Positions 11,101 to 23,000 of a stretch of 64,000 bases of DNA are shown in pieces. Position 1 is the stretch's first letter; every line of letters starts with the position of its first letter. Source of the DNA: Eudorina sp. 2006-703-Eu-15 (lineage: Eukaryota; Chlorophyta; Chlorophyceae; Chlamydomonadales; Volvocaceae); contig BDSI01000058.1 in NCBI GenBank assembly GCA_003117195.1, positions 392,138-456,137 of the forward strand, in the 5' to 3' direction. The notes under the pieces were generated by a model. The model saw nothing but the letters and a program-made list of their open reading frames with translations. It did not search any database and was not told the origin of the DNA. The translations under genes and the position numbers were made by a program.

Positions 11101-13796
11101 TCTACCCCTCCCATCCATCCCCCCCCCGGTCTACAAAGCTCCTCCACCCCCCCCCCCGCTGCCGCACCTCGAACAGCTTGACGTCTGTGTAGAAGAGATC
11201 ACGCTTGGTGACGTGGATGCGCTTACCCACCAGCTCGTGCACCAAGCCCAGGATGCGGGAGGTGATGGCGGCCTTCCTGCGGGCCCCCGGGGGGGGGGGA
11301 TGGGATTGGATGCGGCCCGTGGGGATCAGCTGCAACGACGCTCCCTCTCGGCGTGTGTTTACGATATCGAAGCCGGGAAGCAACCCGCCGTGTCCTTGTC
11401 CGTGTCCGGAGGCCATCTTCGGAGGGTCCGGGCAGAGTCCCGCCTCCCAATAGTCTACCATTTGCCTGTATCCCCCTCCCCTCCCCTCCCCTCCGGGACC
11501 TTTGCCCCGGCACAGTCAGCGCAGCCTGAACACGTCTCCCCATGCGCCATGTCCCCTGCCCTGCCCTATGTGCTACGTCCCCCTCCTCCTCTCCTCTCCT
11601 CTCCGCCCTGCCCCGGCCCCCCTCCCCCCCGCCGGCCCCTCCCACCGGCACGTGGCGGTGTTGGCGAAGGGCCTCTTGGAGACGGTGTCCCGCAGCACGA
11701 TGCGGTCCAGCTCGGGGACGTACATCTGCCGGGGGGGGTGGGAAGAGGGGGAGGGGGGCGCGCGGGGGGTATGGATTGGGGAACCGATACGTGGCACAGG
11801 AGTCAATACGCGACCCAAGTTACTTACCATACATACCTGAGTTGTGCGCTCACTATTACCTCGGGCGACCGCGTCGCCGCCGGACCCATCCCGGACCAAC
11901 CAACGCGCGACAGCACGAGGACGGACCACACCCCAGACAGCACAAATTATCGAGAACGTAGTACTCACCTGCGCAAATGGGACGAAACGCGGACGGACGG
12001 CGAGGCGAACGGAAGATGTGAGTTGCAACAAAGGGCAGACAAACGGCAGGCAAAGGCAAAGGTTAAATTAAAGAAAAAGAAGAAAAGAGCACGCAAACCC
12101 GGCGGCGACGCGGCGAAAGAGGGTGGGTCCAGGAAACGGTAGACGGAAATAGCAATGCAAGAATGTACGGGCGTACGGGTGTATGGAAGGGCGACATCGC
12201 AGACGGGCGTAGGGTTGGCAGGCACAGAAACAGGAGTTCCGCAATCAGGGAGCAATCGGTGACCGCGGGGGTGACGCAAGAGGGCCGGGTGGCGGACCGG
12301 GGTGATCGGCTCCCCACCAGCCCGGCCGGGCGCGCGCAGCCTCACGCATGAGAGGCCGTGGGCGCAGGGGGTTGCGACCGGGGGTGCGTGCGCGTGTGCG
12401 GTACGGCGGGTGGCGTGCGGGCGGTGGGGCGGCGGGGCGTAGGGCGGTGACGGGGAGGGGTGGTGAGGGGCGGGAGGAGGGGCGGCGCGAGGGGGTGAGG
12501 ATGTCGCCATGGGTGGGTGTGGGGGAGGCGATGGAGCGGCACGCGGGGCTCAACCGAGGATTTATAGGAAAGCAGAGAGACGACGGAGATCAGCACCGCC
12601 GGGGGGGGGGGGGCGCGGATGGTTTGGTGTGTGGGGTATAGGAAATTGGTAAGACATATTTATACTGCGCTGCTGCCAGAGCAGATATCCGATAAAGACT
12701 TGACTGTACCAGGATCTCCAGCGAAGTGACGACGGGGGAGAAGGGTGAAAGCAAAAAGGGGATTGAATAACGGAGATGACTGAAGGAGCAAGTCGATAGA
12801 TAGATAGATGGATAGATAGATAGAGGCCTATGGGAGGGCAGAGTGCCCACGTCGCCGGGCGGGCGGGCGGACGGGGCGCACTGGTTGTGCCGCACCTGGT
12901 TGCCCTTGGCCCGGGAGGGGATGTCGAAGCTGAAGCCCTCCCCCTCCATGATGGTGGCGGCCACACCGCAGATGGCCTCCTCGATGGCGGCCATCACATC
13001 CTCCGTGTCCTTGTCCACCACCTGCGGGGTATCAGGGCAGGGGCGGGGCGGGGCGGGGCGGGGGAGAGGCATCGCTGTCGTGATTGAGGATAAGGGGCGG
13101 GGCTGGTCCTGCTGGGTGAGGGGGTGAAATGACAAGAGAAAAGAAACCCAGGAGAGGGTGAGGGCTGAGTAGGTGCTGGTCAGGTATGCAAAGTGTAATA
13201 ACGCTCAACAGCCCAAGCATTACTCTAGGAGTTTCTGACATTCAACCCAGAAGAGAAGATGACGCGGGGGACTTGGTGTGTTCGGGGGAGCTCTGGGACT
13301 GCACCCCCGGGGTGCTGCCCGCGGCGCTGCTGTGCGGAGGTCCGGGCGCAGGGGCAACACCGGGGCATCCTACCTCGCGGCAATTGTACGGCAGGTTGAG
13401 CTGGGCCAGGGTTCTGAACAGGGAGGAGGAGGAGAAGGGAGGCGTAAGGGGAAACGGATTCGGCCATGGATGATGGAACGGCGACAGACAGCGTGTGGGT
13501 ATGGGGTTTGGCCTGTGGCCTTACATGCAGTAAGCGCCTCAAGGCACGGCAAGCTTACTTTTCAACTTCGTTGTTGGCCTTGAGCTGGGCAGCCAGGGCC
13601 TTGACCTGCTTCAGGACATCCTGCAGTACGGCCGGAAGGTCTCTGCGGAAGTGCCCCCTGGGTCTCCCGAACAGCACGGTAGCCATGGCAGGAGGCAGAG
13701 GATCGGTCCAGGCGTGTCCCCACGCACCTCAGCCGCGCGAATCTTCTTCCCCTTTGCGAGCGCAAGCGCCTGCTCCGTTCCTCCGCGCTTGGACAT
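8173..13796 (-). CDS. TOP6A: DNA topoisomerase VI subunit A (SPO11-3/RHL2 type), 412 aa
   Basis: Catalytic A subunit of plant-type topoisomerase VI, which with TOP6B relaxes and decatenates DNA; in Arabidopsis it is needed for endoreduplication. Exons in gene order: 13796-13728, 13620-13559, 13413-13374, 13021-12896, 11725-11646, 11276-11168, 10748-10676, 10085-9967, 9747-9605, 9449-9350, 8794-8642, 8337-8173. All phases agree and total 413 codons including the stop, close to Arabidopsis SPO11-3. Visible: 5Y-CAP domain with [15 protein letters not shown] (catalytic Tyr about residue 155); Toprim fold with LVEKDAAF (Glu about 241) and LVDSDPYG (Asp about 293 and 295); [19 protein letters not shown]; and the plant-type C-terminus [16 protein letters not shown]. 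The conserved body resembles SPO11-3, not meiotic SPO11-1/2. The first three small exons (57 residues, basic KGKK patch) are less certain. Confidence 0.93.
10973..11034 (+). repeat. tRNA-B-box-like SINE fragment (family C), copy 1
   Basis: Contains TGCTGGGTGTGCCCGGGTTC followed by a T-rich tail. The GGGTTCG core resembles a tRNA B box. A near copy lies at 21719-21782, an inverted one at 26955-27001, and weaker pieces at 63749-63780 and, inverted, at about 70-112. It sits in a TOP6A intron, antisense to the gene. Confidence 0.5.
11050..11108 (+). repeat. intron repeat family A (partial copy)
   Basis: Carries CTCTGGCAGCAGCGCAGCTT and, after a short gap, a diverged CCAAGTTCCTCTACCCC end. It lies in the TOP6A intron 10749-11167, antisense to the gene, so its CCTNTACCCC end faces the nearby 5' splice site. 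Confidence 0.7.
11764..11895 (+). repeat. dispersed repeat family B, copy 1 (132 bp)
   Basis: Starts GGGGGGTATGGATTGGGGAA and ends at ACCCATCCCGGA. It is nearly identical to 21373-21504 (I count about two differences). It lies in the TOP6A intron 11726-12895, about 40 bp from an exon edge. Confidence 0.85.
12635..12725 (-). repeat. intron repeat family A (near full-length, reverse)
   Basis: Read on the minus strand it runs from TCGCTGGAGATCCTGGTAC through CTCTGGCAGCAGCGCAG to ACCAATTTCCTATACCCC. It lies in the TOP6A intron 11726-12895 in the sense orientation of that gene. Confidence 0.8.
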
Positions 13797-14164
13797 GGCT
13801 GACGCTGTGACGAGTACGCCTATTATTGAACAGAAGGCTGCAATACCACAGAATTGTTTATGTGACCGGTGCTACGAGGAGAGAGAATTTGTCGCCGGTA
13901 GGGGTCTGTGTTGTTTTCGCCCTTTTTCGCGCGTTTTCGTTCCGAGCGTCAGCTCCTGGTCATGCTGCCGCCTGTCAATTATTATTGATTGAAGGTAAGC
14001 TTTGACGGATGCATCTGGGTTTACACTCAGAATGGCCATCGAGAAGAGCAACTACAATTCGGGCGGAGGTTGTTTTTGTACGGATGGAATTTGACGGAAA
14101 ACAACGATACTGCACCCAGCTTTGCACATAGACATTCTGTTTATTCATAAAACACATTGTCAGC
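13797..14164. promoter_or_regulatory. shared divergent promoter, TOP6A / RNA-binding protein gene
   Basis: Only 368 bp separate the two ATGs (13796 on minus, 14165 on plus). The interval is clearly AT-richer than its flanks and free of the C/T and GT tracts that fill nearby introns. It must hold both 5'UTRs and both promoters unless upstream non-coding exons exist. I see no convincing TATA box. Confidence 0.6.
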
Positions 14165-17100
14165 ATGTCAGACCGGGTTGAACCTAGGGATCCTGCACCC
14201 AGCAAGGACGACAGCCGTGACCGGGAGCGTGACCGCGACCGGGACAGGGACCGGGAGCGCGACCGTGACCGCGACCGGGACAGGGATCGGGACCGTGATA
14301 GGGATCGGGATCCGCCATCAAAGGACTATGTGCCTTCCAAGGACTACGCTAAGGACTTTCCACCACGGGAGTATTCTTCCAGGGAGTATGACACCAGCCA
14401 TTACAACAAAATTTACGTGGGTGGCCTGGACTTTACAGCAACCAAGGAGGATATCGCAGAAGTGTTTTCTAAGGCGGGCAAGGTGGTGAACGTCCAGCTG
14501 GTGGTGGATCATGAGACGCTGCGGTCCAAAGGCTACGCCTTCGTCACGTTTGCGGATGCAGATGCCTATGAGTACGCTCTTCTGCGGGTGAGAACTCGGC
14601 GACGTCCCCGCAGCTTGCTTTCAGCTGGTATCAACAGGGTCTGGACACCGTATCGAAAACGCAGATGAATGGCGTCAGTATCAAGGGGCGGGATGTGAAG
14701 GTGAACAAGGCCCTCAACCCAGAAGAGAAGGCGAAGTATGGCCCACCTAAGCGTCCGCCGTCCCCGGACGGCCGTTACATGCCGCCAGCGACCCGTCCCT
14801 TCAGCGGCGACCGCCCACATTTTGACAAGCCACCCGGCCCAAAGAGCAAGGGCTTCCGTGTCACGATAACGGGCCTACCGAGCCACTACACTTGGAGGTG
14901 CGTTGCCAGCGCGTTGCGGGCACTGCAGCCCGCCCGCTTGCTGTTGATGTTGGCATGGGTCGTCTTATATACTGCCCTCTCTCCTGTTGAATCATACCAA
15001 AGCTTTTGCGTACACGGGCAATGTTCGGTGTCGTCATGCATGCTGCCTGAACAGGCTATGCCTGTGCGGGATGCTCTCTCTCGCCCCATCGCACTAATCT
15101 GCCAGGGCCCGTCCCGCATCACCTTCTCCCTCGCAGGGAGTTAAAAGACTTCCTGCGCAACACCACTACCGCGCAACCCACTTACGCGAACGTGGAGCGC
15201 CCTGGACTCGGGTATCGTTCTGGGGCTCTTGGAAGTCGTTCCCGTTTTACATCTGGTGTAAGGGCCGTCCTCTTGCTCCACCTACTTTCAATTTCTTGTG
15301 GCGTGGAGTGGCGGCGTCTTGATGGGAGTTCTATATCGGGCGCCTGCAGCCAATGCGAAGCAAAACACGGACGGGTGCCATCCATGGCCGGCTCTTGGCC
15401 ACACCACCTCCTCCGCAGCATGGGCTCAATGGGGTCTTGATGGCGAGTTCGTATCGGACAGCATAGGTCTGAGCATGGACGGGTGCTTGGAGAACATTTT
15501 CCTGGATGATGACCTGTTCTTTGGTAGCACACGTACCTGGTAGTATACACTTCTTAACTGGTAGCACACTTTAAAAGGCAACCAGCAGTGCCTGACGATT
15601 GGGAGGCATGATAACGTCCTTGATGGATGGGATGGGACTGGCACGGTTCAGCCTCATGTCCGTTGCTCTCGTTCTGGGTGTCTCAAGTTTTCGACCGGCC
15701 CCTCGCGGTAGGCGTGGTTGGGCGCGCGGCCCTAAGGGTGAGGGCAGGAGCACACAGACACAGCAGTCCCTCTTGCGCATCCATGGTGTCGCACGCACGT
15801 CCGCGGCCCGGCACTACACGCGTGCTGCACTGGCGCAGGAACGCGTTTGGGTCCTCAGACCAAGCTGCTTGTACGGGTGTAGGTTTATCCAACCGTTTCG
15901 AGGAGGCTGACGGATGCTTGCACCCCCTGGCTTGGTTGCATGCCGTGCTTTGGTTGGCGCGCGCCCCAGGGTGGGCGAGTGGTCAACGCCCGAGGAGCGC
16001 AGGAGCGCGCTGTCGCGGCTGGACGGCTACCGACTGGAGGGCCACGAGCTGCGATGTGACCTGCTGGTGAGCTACGTCTTGGGATGCGGCCGACACAGGG
16101 ACGGTGAACCGTAGTGCGGCACCGTTTTCGCGCTGTCACCCACACCTGTGGGGTTCTGGGTGGGTTTCTTATTAAGCACACCGGTGCACGCACCTGCCGC
16201 AGCGCAATGGACTGACACAGCTGGATGAAGCCGGGTGTGTCTTGGGAGCTCTTGATCACGTCCGTGGCTCACGTCCGTCCCATGGTCTGTCCGGCGACGG
16301 TTGTATCGTAGGAGGAGGACAGGGGTGCGAACGGCAGCGGAGGTGGAGGCGGAGGTGGCTCCTACCGGGGAGGCAGCGGCGGCTACGATGACCCAGGCTA
16401 CGGCCGCGGGGATCGCGATCGGGGCCGTGGCGGCGGCGGTGGTGGTGGTGGCGGTTACGACGATCGCTACTACCCGGCATCTTACGAGGGTGGTCGTGGA
16501 GGTGGTGGCAGCAGCGGTTATGACGACCGCGGACCGGACAAGTATGTCAGCCGTGATGGCGCAGGGCCCCGCGGAGGTGCGCAGGGCCGCTGGGTACCCA
16601 TCGCGTGTCGACTGCAAGGCATGCTTGTGCTGTGAAGCATTTCGTTGCGTGCAACAGCACAGGGTGATGCAGGTGATCAGGATCCGGTGTTCTCAGGTTG
16701 CCGTTTCATGGGTGCTGTCCCTGCGCTAGGTGGCTACGAGGCGGCAGGCGGCCACCGGCCACGCGAAGGAGGCAGGGACGCGGGAGGCTACGGTCGCGAT
16801 GGACCGGGAGGGGGCGGTAGCGGGTACGGCCCGCGTGACTCTGGATACGGGTCGCGCGATCCGCCGCCAGCTTATGGTCCGCGGGAGGGAGGGCGAGACG
16901 GCGGTGGATACGGGCCCGGTGGCGGCTACAGCTCGAAGAGTGGCGCTCCGTACCCGCCAAGCAGCGGCTACAGCGAGCCCGCTGGGCGTGGGAGCGGAGG
17001 GTACGACGACCGCTACCCGCCGCCGAAGTATGCCGGGCGGAGCGACTACCCGGGCGGCAGTGCTGCTGGCCGATCAGGTATAAGGGTGGCATGCGCGCAC

Positions 17101-17950
17101 CGTCCCTCCAAGGGATAGGGGTAATGCACAATGGCCCGAGTTGCAAGTATCAGAACTATTGGGGGGGTGGGGTGAATGGACCTGCAGGGGTGGGTTTCGT
17201 CGACAGCAAACGTACAGATCAGCATGCGTGACATCCGGCAAGTTCTACGCTTGGGTGTGCCATTAGATCCCGCAGACGACGAACGTGCCCAAGCGCGCAT
17301 GGCACGTCATGGAACCCGTTTACTCGCACATCACTACAACCCTTACGACGTTTGCCATTTTCCACCCGGTCCGTCTTTTCCATCAAGGTGGGTACGACGT
17401 GGACGGCGGCGGCAGAGGCGGTCGTTACGATGATGGCGGCTACGAGGGCTCTCGCCGGGAGCCGGGGTATGGGGCCCCATCCAAGGAGCCTTATGCCAGC
17501 CGTGACCGTGACGCCGGGTATCCCCCTCGGGACGCCCCGTACAGCGGCACTCGCGGCGGTGGCGGTGGTCGGGAGCCTGGGTACGAGAAGCGGTACGACA
17601 GCTACGAGGGCGGTGGTGGTGGCAGTGGATACGAGCGGGGCGGACGCGGCGGCGGTGGCGGTGGCGGCGGGTATGACCGCAGTTACGACCGTGGCGATTC
17701 GTGGTACGGATATGAAGGCGGTGGTGGCGGCGGCGACTACAAGTCTGGAGGCAGTGGCGGTTACGGGGCCTCGGGAAGGGCCTCGGGGCCGTCGGGACCG
17801 CCCTCGGGTCCACCCCGGTCGGGCCCCGGGGAGCGTCCCGGCGGCTCTTACCCCCCACGTGATGGGTACGAGGGCAGTGGGCGAGGCGGCCCGGATCGCA
17901 ATTACTCGGCCGGGAGGGCCTCCAATTATGAGCGCTCTGCGCCGTACTGA
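14165..17950 (+). CDS. Npl3/SR-like RNA-binding protein: two RRMs plus long RGG/GGY tail, 667 aa
   Basis: Probable nuclear mRNA-binding protein (splicing, packaging or export). Exons: 14165-14587, 14665-14897, 15137-15211, 15970-16066, 16312-16576, 16730-17077, 17388-17950; phases agree and the stop is TGA at 17948. Residues 18-49 are an Arg-Asp/Arg-Glu repeat. RRM1 is about 82-158, with RNP2 IYVGGL and RNP1 KGYAFVTF. About 205-275 is a pseudo-RRM with TITGLP and TWRELKD, the counterpart of the SWQDLKD motif of SRSF1 and yeast Npl3. The remaining roughly 390 residues are Gly/Tyr/Arg-rich (GGYDD, RGG), as in Npl3 and hnRNP proteins, and likely disordered and arginine-methylated. Introns are short and largely free of the simple repeats that fill neighbouring genes. 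An hnRNP-type protein is the main alternative. Confidence 0.9.
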
Positions 17951-18669
17951 CCCGGCCGTCGCGGGATTCCTTCATTTTTTGGTGGTTCATAGAGGTGCCT
18001 GGAGGGCTGCAAAGGGGTGAAGGGAGTACACATTTCCTACCACAAGTCAGCAACGGGGAACGCGCTTGTGAGGACGAGCCTCTGCGCGTTCAACTCGCGC
18101 GTGCTTTGTTGTGTTTTCCCGATGTGACCAGCCCGTACGGCCTTGACGACGAGATCGTGCACCAGATCATGATGAATCGGGGCCTCTAGGTCTTATCGGT
18201 GCCGCATACCCTTCGCCTAATGCACACACACAAGGCCTCCTTTGACAATTCAAAATACCGGCTTCTTGGCCTCTGCTGGGGAGCCGCCGCCACCCTGCCT
18301 GCGACGGCCGAATGACGGCCGCGTGGTGTGCCGTGTACCGTATGTACGACATTCTCGGGGTTTGTAGTGTATGTACGACATTGTCGGTGGTTTATATCTT
18401 TTTTGGCATTGCGATAGCAAAGCTGTGACTGCCATGTTTACTTGGCAAGACAATGCCCGGCAGCAGCTGTCGCGGGGGCCCTCGATATGGAGCTCGGTGC
18501 GCCGTCGTGGGCGTCGGCGGCGGCATGCGACGGCATGCTCGTGTTCGGTTGGGTGGAGTTGCGGTGATAGAATGCGCGAGCGCTCGTGAATATTGCTACA
18601 ACGTCGGTTGGTTTCTTTTTGCCGCTGCGCGTGCACCCAGGCACACGACGAGCATAAAACATGGTGATG

Positions 18670-18674
18670 TGTAA
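18670..18674 (+). promoter_or_regulatory. candidate polyadenylation signal (TGTAA) of the RNA-binding protein gene
   Basis: TGTAA about 0.72 kb after the stop codon at 17950, within a plausible volvocine 3'UTR length. A second TGTAA follows at 18808-18812, next to an A-rich AAATAAAAG stretch, and could be used instead. Confidence 0.45.
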
Positions 18675-18807
18675 CCTCGCCATGTAAGCCGCACAATTCG
18701 CGTGCCCGTGGCTGATTGCGGTCCATTTTTTTCATTCGCAACGGACCTCCCATCGCGTTTTACCGGGTCTCCCACATTAGGAGTGCTTTGCCACGTGGGT
18801 GAACTTG

Positions 18808-18812
18808 TGTAA
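18808..18812 (+). promoter_or_regulatory. second candidate polyadenylation signal (TGTAA)
   Basis: TGTAA 138 bp after the first candidate. A minus-strand TGTAA lies only about 90 bp further on, so the two transcription units would end almost tail to tail. Confidence 0.4.
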
Positions 18813-18900
18813 AATAAAAGCGCTATTGGCAAGACAGCCCAGTTTCAACCCGGCCAATGCTGCCTGATATCTCTTCCGCCTGCTAACGTCCCGCGCATGT

Positions 18901-18905
18901 TTACA
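18901..18905 (-). promoter_or_regulatory. candidate minus-strand polyadenylation signal (TGTAA)
   Basis: TTACA on the plus strand is TGTAA on the minus strand. It lies about 65 bp beyond the end (18970) of the minus-strand reading frame at 19491-18970, which is weak support for a real transcript there. Confidence 0.3.
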
Positions 18906-18969
18906 TCCAAGGACGAACCAATTGGGCTTGACACAGCGGGCTGCATATCACACACGTTGTATGCCGTTG

Positions 18970-19781
18970 CTAATGGTGTGAACGGGCATGGTGATGCGGC
19001 ATGCGGGCAGGAATGGTTGCGTCTGCAGGGCAACACGTAGCAGAGTAGAATCGAACGACGAACATGGGACACATATCCTGGGCCACATCTTCCCTCCTGC
19101 AATGAATTGCAGGAATGCACCAAATTAATTCATTTGCAAAACCGTGCAGGCCCACGGGTCCATAATACTGCAGGTGATGACCACCATCACTATGCATTTG
19201 CTTGACCGAAACAGACAAGTCGATGTACTCATGCTTGAACATTATTATTGACAGATTGAGCACATCATGAAATGATGCATAGCTCTCGTGCCGAAACCAG
19301 CCGAACATTCCGAGTGTCCTGCCTTCCAGATACGGGCACGCACGGCAAGGTTTATGAATTAAGATCTGGAAACTGTTTGCAGCTACCATGTATGCGTTGG
19401 AATGCAGTACCGTATATCTGTCGTAAACTGGCTGCCTGACGGGGCAAATCTTTGCCTGTAAACGAAATAATTTGTCGTGCTTGGCGGCCAAGTTGTGAAG
19501 AATGAATTGAAGTACACCACGCCGCTAGGTGTTGGTGATATAGGTACTGACCGCGTGAACGATCTACCGCCGTTTTGGGTGAATTTGTCGCCCGACGTAC
19601 TCATAAGGCTGAGTAGCGTAACGTTCATGGCAAGAAATTTTCGTATCGAATAATACATTCTAGCAGGTTTTCCCGGCTGTGCGGCGGTTGCTTTCAACAT
19701 TATTGGCGTCTCCTGAGGAACTGGCTGGGTAACAGGAGCCACTTTGTTGTCCATCAGCCAAAAGCTTTGTTTCCGTGACAT
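18970..19781 (-). CDS. unidentified hypothetical protein (two overlapping open frames, AT-richer)
   Basis: I do not recognise this. From ATG at 19781 a frame runs to 19383 (MSRKQSFWLMDNKVAPVTQP...). A second frame, 19491-18970, carries 173 codons. A strong acceptor (TTTACAG before GCAAAG, exon from 19455) would join them in frame with a donor such as TCA before GTACCT near 19545. The joined product would have about 230 residues with several Cys and His and no obvious membrane segment. Composition is much AT-richer and less codon-biased than the neighbouring genes, so it could be a transferred or young gene, or non-coding sequence open by chance. A minus-strand TGTAA at 18901-18905 fits a short 3'UTR. 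I see no repeat or transposase motif. Confidence 0.25.
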
Positions 19782-20026
19782 ATTATCGGTTTGTAGGATA
19801 GCAAGCTGTCGCGCGGCGTTCTTGTCAGCTGGCGTTCCGCTTGGTGAACACAGCGGGGTTTAACAGGCTTCGCTGTCCAAGTGGAGCCCAAAGTCACGAA
19901 TACCGTAAGGGCGGAGAGTCAGGGGCAGCCGCAGCCGCCAGCACGCGAACCTCACCGCTCGCCGACACCTCCCTAGTCGGGACAATATCCTCCGTCACCT
20001 CGCAGCCTCTTCGCAACTAGCCAGCA

Positions 20027-23000
20027 ATGCTGCTGGGACTTAGCCCTGGTGGCGGGCCGCCGGGGCTGGGTGGCCCTGGCGCCGGTCAGCCGTCGGTTCT
20101 GGAGCCGTCGTCCGTGGAGCAGGTCCTCAGCACCATCCAGGCCGCCCTCTCCAATGACCGCGGCACCCGTACCTCAGCCGAGGCTTCGCTACACGGCTGG
20201 GAGGCGGACGCGGCTCCTGGCTTCCTGTCAGGCCTGATGCGCATCGTTGAACAACGCGACGCAGTGCCGGAGGTGTGTCAGCGAACTTTGGAGAGGAGCT
20301 GACTCGTTGGGTTGTGTGAGGGCTTTTCGACACCAGCGCCGACGAGTTCACCTCGTTTGTTTGTGTCGGGGGATCAAGATCGGGGGATCTGGGTCGTCGC
20401 TCATGGGTGCCCCTGGGCCTCATGCGCGATCTGGGTCGCACGCACGCCGGCCGAGCCGGGCCACGCCCGAGCCCCGACAGCGTCGCGGCCTCATCGTCGT
20501 CGGCAGCATCACCCGCGCGCGCCTTCCCGGGGCGGTAGCTCCTGGGGGAATGCAGGGTGGCGGGACCCGCGTTGAGCCCTGCCACCTCGGCGCGGCGCGG
20601 CAACCCAAACCCGGGCGTGGGTCGGTGCCGCCGCGTGTCGCCTGGAGGGAAGGTTGCTGGCGGGGCCCCGGAGAGGGCGCAGCCGCGCATCTTATTAGCG
20701 GGGATGGAGGGCCACGGAATTAGTGATCCACGTCGGTACCGCGGTGTACCCTGGTGGCGCCCGTTGGCCGCCCCCTTGGCCGCTGGCTTGCCCCTTTGGC
20801 CGCGCTCCCGAAATACGTCTACCAACCGTCTTCCCAATGGCTCCTATCAACTCCCCCCCCTCCCGCACCGCAGCCCATCCGGCTGCTGGCGGTGGTCGTG
20901 GCCAAGAACGCTGTGGGCAGCTCCTGGCGCAAGACGCTGGGCACGCGGGAGTGGTCCCGAGTGCCCGATGCGGAGAAGGCGGTGGTGCGGGAGGGGGCCG
21001 TGCAGCTGCTGCTGTCCGGTGAGATGGGCGAGGGCGGGGGAGGGCGGGCGAGGAGGGAGTTGGGGAGGGAGCGGGGACATGCGGGGGTGCGGGTTAACGG
21101 AACGTTGCCCAATCCCCCTTGGCAGTCCCGCCGGGTCCCCAATCCCCCTGGGCAGTCAGCGCAGTTTGAGTAGGTAGACCCAATTCCTATATGCCCTCTC
21201 CCCCCGTCTCCCCCAATTTTCTATCACCCCCTCTCCCCCCGGGCCCCTCAGACCCCAGCGAGCGGGTGGCCCTCCAGCTGTCGCTGCTCGTCACCAACAT
21301 CGCCCGCTTCGACTTCCCCGGCAGGGCGGAGAACCTGCTGCAGGTGGGGGGGGGGCCAGGGACCCGGGGGGAGGGGGGTATGGATTGGGGAACCGATACG
21401 TGGCACAGGAGTCAATACGCGACCCAAGTTACTTACCATACATACCTGAATTGTGCGCTCACTGTTACCTCGGGCGACCGCGTCGCCGCCGGACCCATCC
21501 CGGAGGGGGGTGGAGATGAGGGGGAAAAACAAACACCAAGCCCAGGAAAGAACCGGGGGTCTGGGGGTCTAGGGTGGAGGTTACATTTTATACCACGGCC
21601 AGAAAAAAAACCGGGGTCTGGGGTAGGGTTTGCCGAGGATGCGGTGGCGGGGAGAGGGATGGCGGAAGCGATGGCAGAGAGAGGCTGGGGCGGCGTTCCG
21701 AGGAGACAAGCACCACCCCATTGAGTTGTGCTGGGTGTGCCCGGGGTCGTTCTTCGGGTTTATTTCTTTTTCAACTTAACCCCATTGAGGTGACGGCGGG
21801 GGGTGCAAGGCAGCGAGGGATCCAGGGGCGGCTTGGGGCCCCGCGTTTGAAGGGTGCAGGGTCGGGCTGGCGGGGCTACAGGGGCGGGGCGGTGCGGGGC
21901 AAGAGGGGGCCAGCCTCTACCTGATGCAATGCATGTGGCCGGACGCGCGACGTCCGCCGCGTCAGGGCGGTGCACGGTGCTGCGCGGCTGACGTCAGCGT
22001 AGAGCAAGGGACGCGGAAGCCGGCGTAAAGCGAGGGACGCCGAGGTAGGTCGGTTTCCAGATGGCAAGGAGGCGGCAGTAGTCCTTCGCGTCCCCTCCTG
22101 GAGTGTCGAGTTCAAACGGCGGAAGCCCGTGGACGACCCCCGCCCCCGTGCGGCGGATCCGCCAGCTGGTGTTGCGTGTGTGTGGTCGAGATCCGCGCCC
22201 CCGAGCCACCTCGCCTCCAGCCCATATGTGAATCATCTTCACAGCCAAACCGCAACACCCCCCGTCCAGTGTGCGCTCCCTCCCCCCCTTCGGGTGTGCG
22301 GCTCCACCCCCCCCCCCAGGTGCTTCTGTCCGCGGCCAGCTGGGATGCCCAGCTGCCGCCCGCCATCAAACTGCGGGTGCTCAAGGCCCTCAAGAGGGTG
22401 CTGCAGGGCCTCAGCTCCAAGCGCTTCGTCATCGAGGCGCCCGCGCCGGGGGCACCGGGGGCGCCGTTCGCGATACCGGGTAGGCAGGGGCGGGGGCGGA
22501 GGCGGGGGCAGGGCGTTTGTGTAGGAAATGGTAGACATGCGGGGGCGGGTGCAGGGGGGTTGTGGGAGATTGTAAGGCATGGGGGCGGGGGGCGGGGGCG
22601 GGGCTCGCGACCCTGGGTAGGCGACGGCGGGGGCGGGGGCAAGGGGGGGGGTATAGGAATTGGGTAGATATGCCGGGAGCGGGGCTCGTGACCCTGGGTA
22701 GGCGGGGGCGGATGCGAGTGGACAGCAGGGGGAAGGGAGGGAGGGACGGGGTACGAGGTTGCTGGAAAGAATAGGCCGGGCGAAAGGGTTGGGGGGTGGG
22801 AGATGGGCGGATCATGGGGGTGGGTCCGTGTCTCCGTGACCGCTCGACACGGTGGTGGTGGTGGTGGTGGTTGGCCCGCCGCACCGCAGACCTGTCGGCG
22901 CTGTCGGCGCGCATCACCTCGGAGCGGGCGCTGTTCAAGGCGCGGCTGGTGGACTGCTACGCGCCGCTGCACACGCTGGTCACGCAGAACGCAGCCGTGT

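Noticed and set aside
13559..13796. Treating the first TOP6A exons as a separate small gene
   Set aside because: The phases join cleanly to the conserved exon at 13021 and give a plausible basic N-terminus; TOP6A N-termini are poorly conserved. I kept them with lower certainty.
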